Of a stretch of 64,000 nt of DNA, positions 44,792 to 53,442 are shown in pieces. How positions within the stretch are numbered: position 1 is the first letter of the stretch; each line of letters starts with the position of its first letter. Source of the stretch: Chryseobacterium viscerum (GTDB lineage Bacteria > Bacteroidota > Bacteroidia > Flavobacteriales > Weeksellaceae); the NCBI RefSeq assembly GCF_002899945.2, contig NZ_PPEG02000008.1, positions 62,001-126,000 on the forward strand, in the 5' to 3' direction. The notes under the pieces were generated by a model that made no database searches, had not been told where the DNA came from, and was given only the letters and a program-made list of their open reading frames with translations. A program made the translations under genes and the position numbers.

Positions 44792-46195
44792 TTAAATTTT
44801 TATAGTTTTCCATTTTCCATTTCTAAAAATCATTAGGAATAATACTGCCAATACAATTTCCGAAGAAACGATAGCGGTAAATATTCCTCTCAGTTCCCAA
44901 TGAAGCCTTACTCCGAGGAGATAAGCCAGAGGAAGCTGAATTACATAAAACATCACGAGGTACAACAGTGTAACCTGCAAGATGTTTCCAGCCGCATTCA
45001 AAGCACGGCTGATTACCATTGTGAATCCTAAGAGCAGATAAGCCATAGATACCACATGAATATACTGCACTGCATATCTTGCGACTTCCGGTTCGGTTGT
45101 GAAAAATTTCACCACATATTCAGCGGCAATCTGCCAGAATAAAGCTACTATTACCAGATAAGTCATGTTGATGGTTCCTGCTCTCCAGACTGTTTTCTCT
45201 GCACGGTCAGGCTCTCCTGCTCCCAGGTTCTGTCCCGTAAGAACTCCAGCCGCATTTCCTATTCCCCAGGCAGGCATCGTAGCTACCGAAGCAATACGCT
45301 GGGCAATGATATATCCGGCAAGAGCAGTTGTTCCGAAAGTGGAGATGATCTTCACCATAATCAGCCAGCTGGATGTCGGAATGATATATTGAACCAATCC
45401 TCCAAAGGCTATTTTCAGAATTTTCTGCAGTAATGGGATGTCCAGATGAAAAGGAACTCTGATGCTGATGCTGGTTTTCCCGCTTATCAATATAAAAGCC
45501 TGGTATAAAACCCCTAACAATCTTGATAAAACGGTAGCATAAGCCAGTCCCATCAATCCGAAAGCAGGAATAAAACCTAGTCCGAAAACAAGGATCACAG
45601 CAAATATGATATTGGAAATATGACAGATCCAAAGTGATTTCATGGCAATATCTGCATCACCGGCACCTCTGAAAAGTCCATTTACCGAAAGTCTTAGAAT
45701 CACAAGTCCTATACTCAGGAAGACCAATCTTGAGAATGATATTCCATCAACTACTGCACTGGCGTTTACTCCAAGGAAATCGACAATTTCTGATGCGAAA
45801 ACACACGAGATCCCGCCAATAAATAAAGCAAAGAATAAGGCAAGAAGGATAATGTATTGAGCAGTTCTTCCCATTCCTTCTGTATCTTTCTCTCCAGCTC
45901 TTCTGGCGATAAGAGTGGCTGCCGCAATACCAAGACCTACTGCTATGGCATAAGCAAAGTTGATGTAGTTATCCGTGATTCCCACAAGACCAAGAACTTT
46001 ATCTCCTAATTTTGCAATAATCAACAGGTTGACACTCACAAAGACAGACTCCATCACAAGCTCCATCACCATAGGAATGGCCAGACTAAAGATGGAACGG
46101 TTGATGCTTCCCGATGTCAGCTCGACTTTTTTTCCAGCTATCGCTCCATAGGCAAAAACCGTCCCTTCTTTTAGTATATGCAGGAATTTCCTCAT
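44792..46195 (-). CDS. MATE-family efflux transporter, probable siderophore exporter
   Basis: A 467-residue twelve-helix transporter with the MATE repeat landmarks (SINRSIFSLAIPMVMELVMESVF at the start; FGTTALAGYIIAQRI and GIGNAAGVLTGQNLGAGEPDRAE in the second half). It overlaps the upstream NIS synthetase gene by 4 bases. Within a siderophore biosynthesis operon its likely job is export of the finished siderophore across the inner membrane. Confidence 0.9.
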   Translation of the reverse strand: MRKFLHILKEGTVFAYGAIAGKKVELTSGSINRSIFSLAIPMVMELVMESVFVSVNLLIIAKLGDKVLGLVGITDNYINFAYAIAVGLGIAAATLIARRAGEKDTEGMGRTAQYIILLALFFALFIGGISCVFASEIVDFLGVNASAVVDGISFSRLVFLSIGLVILRLSVNGLFRGAGDADIAMKSLWICHISNIIFAVILVFGLGFIPAFGLMGLAYATVLSRLLGVLYQAFILISGKTSISIRVPFHLDIPLLQKILKIAFGGLVQYIIPTSSWLIMVKIISTFGTTALAGYIIAQRIASVATMPAWGIGNAAGVLTGQNLGAGEPDRAEKTVWRAGTINMTYLVIVALFWQIAAEYVVKFFTTEPEVARYAVQYIHVVSMAYLLLGFTMVISRALNAAGNILQVTLLYLVMFYVIQLPLAYLLGVRLHWELRGIFTAIVSSEIVLAVLFLMIFRNGKWKTIKI

Positions 46196-48003
46196 ACTGC
46201 TGCTACTGAATTTTTATTGGCAATTTGATACAAAGGATTGGGCAGTGCTCCATCTTTTCTAGGGATGGCAAATGCTTTATTTTCACTGTAGCCATTATTT
46301 TTCAGACGCAGACTGTTGATATAAAATCTTTTGAATGCCGGCACGTAAAGGTCATACTTTTCGTATCGTTCCTGAAGATGGGTATTCTCAGCTTTATAAT
46401 TTTCGATACAGTTGTGAACCAGTTCCCAGAATGTCTCTTCTTTAAAATCAGAATACGTATGCAAGGCATTTGACATATATCTGAAGAATGCATCGAAAAC
46501 TCCCAGGAGAATAAACAACGGAATATTTTCTTTATTGGAAGACTGGATCAAACCATCTGCAAGATGTGCAGGAAGTTTTTCTCTCGCTTCTACGGTAAGT
46601 ACAATATCATCTACAAAGTCTTTGATCACAATTCTCTGTGGAACTCCATTTTTCAACACAACCATAATGTTTTCTCCATGTGGAGTTACACATAATGAAT
46701 GGGTGTAATAGATATGCAATAAAGGAGTAAGATAGGCATCAAGATAGCTTTCAACCCATTCTTTGATACTCATCCCTGCCTTTTCTGCAAATGCCTGAAC
46801 CAATGGAACTCCATTTTCATCTACATACAGCAGAGAAGCCATAGTTACCATTTGTTCACCCTCTGTCAGATAATTTTCAGCACTTTCTCTCCATAGCGCA
46901 CCAAGGAATTCATTATATTGATAGGGAACACTGGCAATCGCTCCGTATTGTGGATGCAAATAAGCTATGGAAGCCTCTTCACCTAAGAAAATGGTTCCTT
47001 TGTTTTCAAGATACGCATCATCTTTGATTAAGCCTTTTACCCAATCGGTAATAGCCGGAGCAATTTTCATCTGTTTAGGAGACAATCCTCTGATATTTCC
47101 GGTGCTCAAAATAGAAACAGCCGTTTTCAGATATCTTTTTTCAGGATGATCTACATTGAATAAAGTACGAATACTTTGCTGCGCGCTGTAGGTATCACTT
47201 CCCTCTCCCATTTGGATTAAAAGCCCTGAAGCAATATCTCCGGCAAAATGAATCTGAAGCTTATGCTCCCACTGCCAAGGATGTACAGGGATAAAATGAT
47301 AATCTTCAACATCTTTACGGGCATTGACCAGCTTTTGTTGAAAATCATGATACAATTCCTCTCCTATTTCAGAACGATAAAACTCTTCTCTGTTGATATG
47401 TTCCAAAGATTGGAATGCTGATCTGCTCTTATGGGAAGCCAGCCAGATTACTTTTAGGTTTTCATCCGCTTCAGGAGCAAATGTTTTAAGATCTCTTGGA
47501 GAAAAACCAAGTCTGCTTTTGTTCACAATAACCCATGGATGTCCGGTCATATTATGCTCAACAGTTTGATAATCTGAATGGGCAAGGTCTTTTGAAGACA
47601 TGATCCCTTTAGATAAAATCAATGCATCACAATATAAAGTATGCAGCAATTCTTCTGTATATCTTGCAATGGTATAAGGATCTAAATCAAACACGGACTG
47701 CATTTCCAGAAAGAAAGCCGCTACATCTACCGCAGATAGATCTTCCCCGTTTTCTGTCTTTGTAATACTGTCTTTATCAATATGCCAGTAATCCATCATT
47801 CTCTCTTGTCCACGGAAGCTGTACACGACATTTTCAAACCCGGTTTCAAGTTTAAAAACAGTAAATCCTTCTTTATTTTCAAACGTTACCGTTGGTTTTA
47901 GAAGCTCTTCATGCATGAGTTCTGCAATGGTTTTGGCCATCAGATTTCTGTTAGCCTGCTGCCAGTTTTCCTGGCTTATTGTATTTTTTAAGTTGGTGTT
48001 CAT
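46192..48003 (-). CDS. IucA/IucC-family NIS siderophore synthetase
   Basis: About 603 residues. It would form an ATP-dependent amide between a citrate or succinyl carboxylate and an amine of the hydroxamate arm. Family blocks are present: HPWVIVNKSRLGFS, the strongly conserved HPWQWEHKLQ, STGNIRGLSPKQMK, and LCVTPHGENIMVVL with VIKDFVDD. The frame is open for 64 more codons, but those overlap the N-hydroxylase gene; the ATG at 48003 leaves a 7-base gap. One of two NIS domains in the operon, which suggests stepwise double condensation on one core acid. Confidence 0.93.
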   Translation of the reverse strand: MNTNLKNTISQENWQQANRNLMAKTIAELMHEELLKPTVTFENKEGFTVFKLETGFENVVYSFRGQERMMDYWHIDKDSITKTENGEDLSAVDVAAFFLEMQSVFDLDPYTIARYTEELLHTLYCDALILSKGIMSSKDLAHSDYQTVEHNMTGHPWVIVNKSRLGFSPRDLKTFAPEADENLKVIWLASHKSRSAFQSLEHINREEFYRSEIGEELYHDFQQKLVNARKDVEDYHFIPVHPWQWEHKLQIHFAGDIASGLLIQMGEGSDTYSAQQSIRTLFNVDHPEKRYLKTAVSILSTGNIRGLSPKQMKIAPAITDWVKGLIKDDAYLENKGTIFLGEEASIAYLHPQYGAIASVPYQYNEFLGALWRESAENYLTEGEQMVTMASLLYVDENGVPLVQAFAEKAGMSIKEWVESYLDAYLTPLLHIYYTHSLCVTPHGENIMVVLKNGVPQRIVIKDFVDDIVLTVEAREKLPAHLADGLIQSSNKENIPLFILLGVFDAFFRYMSNALHTYSDFKEETFWELVHNCIENYKAENTHLQERYEKYDLYVPAFKRFYINSLRLKNNGYSENKAFAIPRKDGALPNPLYQIANKNSVAAV

Positions 48004-48010
48004 TGTATGA

Positions 48011-49327
48011 TTAAATTTTGGCAGTTGGTAAATCAGCATATTTTTCCACATCAAAATCCTGGAAAGCAATCTTCTTTTCGATTTTATAATGTTCTCTTCC
48101 AAGAATATCATTGATGATATAAGAATTGCGGTAAGCAGCCATTCCCAGGTCTGTAGAAATATAACTGTGGGTGTGTACTTCTGCATGAAGCACATAAATT
48201 TCCCCTCCGTTATGATCTATTGAATAATTTCTATTAACATCAAATAGCCCGCTTGAATCTCTTTTTATTCTTGACTGAATATTCTTCAAGAAGGCAGGCT
48301 CATGATAACGATATCCGGTTCCAAGGATGACATAGTCGGCTTCCTGATCATAAGGCACATCCTGCTCCAGTTGTGTAAATTCAAGGTTGATGAAATCAGG
48401 ATTGCTGTTATCAACAGTATTCAGCTGGCTGTTAGGAATAATTTTAAGATTAGGATCTGCATTATCGATATTAAGATCATAAATAAAATCATAGATATCA
48501 TTGATCAAATCATAATTGATTCCTTTAAACTGAGCTTGCTGCTTGCTTAAAATACTTTTCCTTGCCGATTCACTTCTGTTGTAAAAATATTCAACGTAAT
48601 CCGGGGATGTCAGCTCCAGGGTCAGCTTAGAATATTCCATAGGGAAAAATCTGTCCGGACGGGAATACCAGCCCAGCTGAGTTTTTTCATTTCTGCTCTG
48701 AAGCAAATCATAGAATACCTCTGCTGCACTTTGACCAGAACCGATGATGGCAATTTTCTTCCCTTCACTTAAAAGTTCCTCCTTTCGGTATAGATAAGAG
48801 CTTGTGTGAATGATTCGCGAATCATCTTTAGGAATAAAAGAAGGAATATGAGGTTGTGTTCCTGTTCCTAAAATCAATCTTTCTGTTTTAAAAACAGTAG
48901 TTTCTTTGGTTTTTGTATGAACCGTAGTCACCTGATATAAACCCTCTTCATAGGTAATATCTACCACCTGAGTTGAAAAACGACACTGTGGAAGCTGCTC
49001 AATGACCCATTGGCAATAGCGGTTGTATTCTTTTCTTGGAATAAAGAAGCTCTCGCGGATAAAAAATTTATACAATCTTCCGGTTTCCTTCAGATAGTTC
49101 AGAAGGCTCAAAGGATTGGTAGGATCAGCCATAGATACGCAGTCACATAAAAATGGAGTCTGCAGGGTTACATGGTCAATCATCAATCCCGGATGCCAGT
49201 CGAAACCATCTCTTTGGTCTAGAAAAAGAGTCTTCAGTTCCGGAATTGGGTTAGATAATGCGGCAAGTCCCAGATTAAAAGGGCCTATACCTATGCCTAT
49301 TACATTGTATACGGCTTCGTTAGTCAT
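48011..49327 (-). CDS. Lysine/ornithine/diamine N-hydroxylase (IucD/PvdA/DesB family)
   Basis: A 438-residue flavin monooxygenase that hydroxylates a terminal amine with NADPH and O2. FAD site GIGIGPFNLG (11-20), NADPH site IAIIGSGQSAAEVF (about 192-205) and the late LGTGYRYHEPAF. With the decarboxylase upstream, the substrate is likely a diamine (cadaverine or 1,3-diaminopropane/putrescine, DesB-like) or the parent amino acid. It overlaps the fused NIS gene by 8 bases. Confidence 0.93.
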   Translation of the reverse strand: MTNEAVYNVIGIGIGPFNLGLAALSNPIPELKTLFLDQRDGFDWHPGLMIDHVTLQTPFLCDCVSMADPTNPLSLLNYLKETGRLYKFFIRESFFIPRKEYNRYCQWVIEQLPQCRFSTQVVDITYEEGLYQVTTVHTKTKETTVFKTERLILGTGTQPHIPSFIPKDDSRIIHTSSYLYRKEELLSEGKKIAIIGSGQSAAEVFYDLLQSRNEKTQLGWYSRPDRFFPMEYSKLTLELTSPDYVEYFYNRSESARKSILSKQQAQFKGINYDLINDIYDFIYDLNIDNADPNLKIIPNSQLNTVDNSNPDFINLEFTQLEQDVPYDQEADYVILGTGYRYHEPAFLKNIQSRIKRDSSGLFDVNRNYSIDHNGGEIYVLHAEVHTHSYISTDLGMAAYRNSYIINDILGREHYKIEKKIAFQDFDVEKYADLPTAKI

Positions 49328-51728
49328 TTTTTGTGATGTTTGTGGTGATTTGTACCCCTCTATTCTGTGGAAACTTTTCCCAGTACCATTCTCTGTAGCA
49401 GAAATTCAGATTGGCCTTTTTATGAGGCATCTCAATTACTTTGTCTACTTTGAACCCTACGTGGGCTTTATTCATCATAGATGCCAGTGAATCTACAGAA
49501 CCTTCTCCTACCATTTTACCTACCTGAGGCTGTGCAAAAACATAATCTACCATAGATTGTGTAGAGGGAGATACATTTTTCTTTTTAGGATCAGTAGGTG
49601 CTATGAATTGGTGTGTTCCGTAATCGGTAGGCAGTACTTCATAGTAATCTCCTACGATATCTCTACATGCCCAGTAAACCTCGATATTACAAGATGGCTC
49701 ATCATTACCTGCAACGATGTAGCTGTGAGCTTCATCACTTGGAAGCATCAGTCTATAATAGGTTTCCAGCTCATCAATAGGCCAGTTCATCTGCCATATT
49801 TTTACAGCATGTTCTCTGTTGAACCATTCATGAAGCATTTCAAGGTCATTGTCAAGATCGATAGGGCGCATACTCATGGTCACATCTTCTTTCTGAAAAT
49901 ATCTTTTAAAGAAAACTTCTGTCCCTTGCGGATGAATCAGCTGATCTGAGAAAAAATGCTTGTGAAGAATATTCGGAACTTTAGCATAAGAAATAGCTGC
50001 TGCGCTTACCCCTCCATCTACATCAGAAACGGCCGACTGAAGGTTTGATTTTACGGCCCAGTATCTTTGATTCAGAGCATAATCTGTCAAAAATGATGGT
50101 TCAGATTCATGAAGCTGATCAAATTCTCTGTATAGAATATGGATAAGTTTTCTTTCCTTAACCAATCCGGTTTTTCCTATGGAAGAGATCAAAGCACTCA
50201 GATTACTTACCAAAAGATGGTGTGAAACGATATCCAGAAGACGCTCATCTCTGATAAAAAGATCTTCAACTTCAGGATAGTCTTTCATCAGGTTTTGATA
50301 TTTTTCTTTAAAGCTTCCTTTAATCAGATACCCTTGCCCGTCTCTTACACAGATCGATTGCGGCAGAAGCTGATTATCCAGCTGAATAAGAAGATTCTGC
50401 TGGTGCACTTCCGGAGCCATCCCTAATTGATTGAATAATCTGTTTAAAGGTGACAATAGAAGGTTTACATATTTTTCAAACCAAATGATGGTTGCTTTCT
50501 CAGCATCAAGGCCAAGATGATTGGCAACATTTTTAAAGAAATGTGCTGTAAAATTAAAACCATCTGTAGATTCATCCTGACAAAGTCTTGCCAATAAAAG
50601 AACCTTATCATCCGTTGAAAAAGGATTTTCACGGATCAGAATATTCAGGCTTTCTACATTCTTTTCTTTATAATGAACACTTAATGTAGAGGGTTCCATC
50701 AACAGTTTAAAATTGGGGAAGCTTTCTTCAAAAGAAGCTTTTTCATGCTGCCACCAAATGGCTGAAGCATATCCTCTGTTAAGATCCTTTAAACTGTTGG
50801 TTCTCACAGATCCCGTCATCAAAACATGCAGAGAAAACTTCAGCATCCAGCTGAAATCAGGATTATATAAGGTTCTTATAGAAGATGTTGCATAGAAATC
50901 TTCTCCCAAAGGCCCGATATGAATGATTTTACCGGATCCGAGCATTTCGGGATATTCTTCTGTAGACAAAAGATATTGTGCTTCCCAAGGATGGCATGGA
51001 ACAATATAGAAATCATTTGTGTTTTCAAAATCGTAACTTTCTGGTATTGCCACCCACTTTTCGAATATTTCTTTTGCTGAAATTCCGGGAAGAGATTTTT
51101 CAGTGATGCAATCTTTATGAATCAGGAAATAATCCAGTTGGAATCCTTTTCCAAATTCGGGACCATATAAGAACTGCTCAGATTCAGAAAAGCCCATTCT
51201 TGATTTGGTAAAAGGATGCAGATTGTGCCCTGCCGGGAGCATCTGTTCAGATTCCAGAAATGAGTAAGTTAAAAGTTGATCATCCTGCAAACATGCCTCT
51301 GTAGTCAGTTCCAGATTTTTCAGACTGCTCTGAATTCTTTCTGCAAATTGTTTGAAGCCTTTCTCATTGGTCGTCTCAGAAAACTCCTGATAAACGAGTT
51401 CAATCAGTTTTTCAGTATTTACTTCAAAAACGGTCTGATTCTGATGATCAACAGCCCACAAAGTCGGTTCATATTCATGAAAAAGAGTCTCAGAACGATA
51501 AGAAACCGGAGCAAATAAAAACAATCCGCTTTTCTTCATCTCAAACCTCATATGCAATGGGTATTCGCTATTCTGAAGAGCTTTTGCTGTAAGAAGATCA
51601 TATTTTGGAACGCCCTGATAGAATTTTCCATTTCCAAGCTCTCTTAACATTCCGTTGAGGAGAATCCTGAAAGTAATTTCCCGGGATTTTTCTCCTGTTT
51701 TATTTTTCTGTATTAAAGTCTTTTCCAT
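49320..51728 (-). CDS. NIS synthetase fused to an IucB/RhbD-type acyltransferase
   Basis: 802 residues in two parts. Residues 1 to about 600 form a full IucA/IucC synthetase (HPWEAQYLLS, SSIRTLYNPDFSWMLKFSLH, APEVHQQNLLIQL). Residues 618-790 form a siderophore GNAT domain: MRPIDLDNDLEMLHEWFN, NIEVYWACRDIVGDYY, YGTHQFIAP and VGKMVGEG. The place of the CoA-pyrophosphate loop (R/Q-x-x-G-x-G/A) reads DPKKKNVSPS (713-722), without the glycines. That is unusual and may mean an acyl donor other than acetyl-CoA, for example the ACP encoded downstream. The fusion would couple N-acylation of the hydroxylamine to its condensation. Confidence 0.92.
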   Translation of the reverse strand: MEKTLIQKNKTGEKSREITFRILLNGMLRELGNGKFYQGVPKYDLLTAKALQNSEYPLHMRFEMKKSGLFLFAPVSYRSETLFHEYEPTLWAVDHQNQTVFEVNTEKLIELVYQEFSETTNEKGFKQFAERIQSSLKNLELTTEACLQDDQLLTYSFLESEQMLPAGHNLHPFTKSRMGFSESEQFLYGPEFGKGFQLDYFLIHKDCITEKSLPGISAKEIFEKWVAIPESYDFENTNDFYIVPCHPWEAQYLLSTEEYPEMLGSGKIIHIGPLGEDFYATSSIRTLYNPDFSWMLKFSLHVLMTGSVRTNSLKDLNRGYASAIWWQHEKASFEESFPNFKLLMEPSTLSVHYKEKNVESLNILIRENPFSTDDKVLLLARLCQDESTDGFNFTAHFFKNVANHLGLDAEKATIIWFEKYVNLLLSPLNRLFNQLGMAPEVHQQNLLIQLDNQLLPQSICVRDGQGYLIKGSFKEKYQNLMKDYPEVEDLFIRDERLLDIVSHHLLVSNLSALISSIGKTGLVKERKLIHILYREFDQLHESEPSFLTDYALNQRYWAVKSNLQSAVSDVDGGVSAAAISYAKVPNILHKHFFSDQLIHPQGTEVFFKRYFQKEDVTMSMRPIDLDNDLEMLHEWFNREHAVKIWQMNWPIDELETYYRLMLPSDEAHSYIVAGNDEPSCNIEVYWACRDIVGDYYEVLPTDYGTHQFIAPTDPKKKNVSPSTQSMVDYVFAQPQVGKMVGEGSVDSLASMMNKAHVGFKVDKVIEMPHKKANLNFCYREWYWEKFPQNRGVQITTNITKND

Positions 51729-53226
51729 GGCTTTTGATTGTCGTAAGAATTTGATGAACGTCTTCAGTTGTTGTGATCGGGTTCAGGAAAGTAAACTTCA
51801 GATAGAAGTTTCCATCCACCTTGGTACTTGCTACAAGGATTTCTCCGCTGTAGAAAAGTTTCATCTTGATATATTGGTTCAGGGCATTCAGATCGCTGAT
51901 TTCCGGTCTTATATATCTGAAAACAAGAACACTTAGATCTGAATCTGAAAGCAATTCAAAATCAGCATCTTCAGTAATCATTGAGGCAACATCTTTTGTA
52001 AGATCAATAACGGTATCTGTATATTCTGCCAGCTGTTCTTTACCCATCATTCTTAGGGTAAACCAAAGCTTTAAGGCATCAAACCTACGGGTACTCTGGG
52101 TAATCGATTTATTGATCTGTGCCGGGATTTCTTCTTCATCCATTTCTTTAGGATTCAGATAATCTGCATGATGTTTAAGAATCAGCAATTCTTTTTTGTT
52201 TTTAACAATGAAAGCACTGCTGCTGATAGGCTGGAAGAAAGATTTGTGGTAATCAATCGTTACAGAGTCTGCTCTTTCGATTCCGCTAAGCAGATTACGA
52301 TATTTCTCACTCAATAGTAATGCACAGCCATAAGCCGCATCTACATGCATCCAGATATTATAATGTTCTGAAATATTCGCAATATCTTCTAGTGGGTCAA
52401 CATTTCCGAAGTCTGTAGTTCCTGCTGTTGCTACGATACCAATAGGGATATTGCCTAGCTGCTCTTCCCTTTTGATGTATTTTTTCAAAAGAGAAATATC
52501 CATACAGAATCTTTCATCGGTAGGAACTTTCACTATGCTTTTCTCACCCAATCCCATAATGGAAGCATTTTTCAGATTGCTGAAGTGAGATTTGTCTGAA
52601 ACAAAGATTCTGAAGCGGCTTGCCTCTGGTGGCAGACCATCCATTTTTATATTATGATTGTATCTCTTCTGGGAGAAGCAGTCACGCATCATTACCAGCC
52701 CCATTAAGTTACTCTGTGAGCCTCCCGCCGTGAAAACACCATCGCTTTCATTCGTATTATATCCAATCTGATCCGCGGTCCAGTCGATCAGTTTTCTCTC
52801 CATAAAAGTTCCTCCAGCACTCTGATCATAAGTATCCTGTGAAGAATTGATAGCACTCACAAGAATTTCTCCTGCCAACGCCGGAATGACAACCGGGCAG
52901 TTAAGGTGCGCTACATATTGTGGAAGATGAAAAGCTGTCGCATGTTTTACGTAGATATCATCTACTTCATCTAAAAGTTCGTTATAATTGGAAAGTTTTT
53001 GATTAAGGTCTATCTGTTGTACCATTCCTTTCATTTCCTTGGCTTCTATACCGCTGAAAGGTTTGTCATTTCTGTAAAGAAATTCCTTTACGAGGTCTAA
53101 TGTACTATCGACTGCATTACGATAATGATCGTAATTATCTGGATGAAAAATATTCCCAAAATTCCCCGAATTGTGAGGCAAGGTAGCATTTGAAAGCGCT
53201 CCTAGGGATATTATTTTATTGTTCAT
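51700..53226 (-). CDS. PLP-dependent group II decarboxylase (DABA/lysine type), first siderophore gene
   Basis: A 508-residue enzyme that would supply the diamine backbone. PLP residues: His214 (SDKSHFS), Asp296 (MHVDAAYG) and Lys328 (IDYHKSFFQPISSSA). The lysine context resembles RhbB and DesA-type siderophore decarboxylases more than glutamate decarboxylases. Candidate products are 1,3-diaminopropane (from 2,4-diaminobutyrate) or cadaverine (from lysine); no DABA aminotransferase gene accompanies it here, which leans slightly to lysine. It overlaps the fused NIS gene by 29 bases and begins the operon. Confidence 0.92.
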   Translation of the reverse strand: MNNKIISLGALSNATLPHNSGNFGNIFHPDNYDHYRNAVDSTLDLVKEFLYRNDKPFSGIEAKEMKGMVQQIDLNQKLSNYNELLDEVDDIYVKHATAFHLPQYVAHLNCPVVIPALAGEILVSAINSSQDTYDQSAGGTFMERKLIDWTADQIGYNTNESDGVFTAGGSQSNLMGLVMMRDCFSQKRYNHNIKMDGLPPEASRFRIFVSDKSHFSNLKNASIMGLGEKSIVKVPTDERFCMDISLLKKYIKREEQLGNIPIGIVATAGTTDFGNVDPLEDIANISEHYNIWMHVDAAYGCALLLSEKYRNLLSGIERADSVTIDYHKSFFQPISSSAFIVKNKKELLILKHHADYLNPKEMDEEEIPAQINKSITQSTRRFDALKLWFTLRMMGKEQLAEYTDTVIDLTKDVASMITEDADFELLSDSDLSVLVFRYIRPEISDLNALNQYIKMKLFYSGEILVASTKVDGNFYLKFTFLNPITTTEDVHQILTTIKSHGKDFNTEK

Positions 53227-53270
53227 ATAAGTATTTGTAAGGTGATTTTTAAAATCAGTGATTGTTGTTA

Positions 53271-53304
53271 ATTTTCAGATATATGCATTTATATATTTGA
53301 AAAT
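53271..53304. promoter_or_regulatory. 34 bp inverted repeat in the siderophore divergent region, candidate operator
   Basis: Two 14-base arms, ATTTTCAGATATAT and ATATATTTGAAAAT, match at 13 of 14 positions around a six-base centre. It lies 45 bases upstream of the decarboxylase start and 140 bases before the divergent oxygenase gene. It is not a classical Fur box, but position and symmetry suit an iron-responsive regulator. Hairpin formation in RNA is an alternative. Confidence 0.4.
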
Positions 53305-53340
53305 CAGGTTTTTAATTTTGTCATTTTTTTTAAGTTTTTG

Positions 53341-53371
53341 TTTGGTGGTTACTTAATTATTCATAAATTTG
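53341..53371 (+). promoter_or_regulatory. Near-perfect Bacteroidota promoter for the oxygenase gene
   Basis: TTTG (53341-53344), exactly 19 bases, then TAAATTTG (53364-53371) match the TTTG-N19-TAnnTTTG consensus fully. The start would be near 53377, leaving a leader of about 65 bases before the ATG at 53443. Confidence 0.7.
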
Positions 53372-53442
53372 AACCGGCTATTGTTATTTAGAATAATTAA
53401 AAACAAAGATAAAAATTATTAGTTAACACCAAATTTTTTTTA

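Noticed and set aside
46192..48195. 64-codon N-terminal extension of the second NIS synthetase
   Set aside because: It lies wholly inside the N-hydroxylase gene, has no family similarity, and the ATG at 48003 gives the normal start with a 7-base gap.
53271..53304. Classical Fur box
   Set aside because: The arms do not match GATAATGATAATCATTATC-type sequence; only a generic inverted repeat is claimed.
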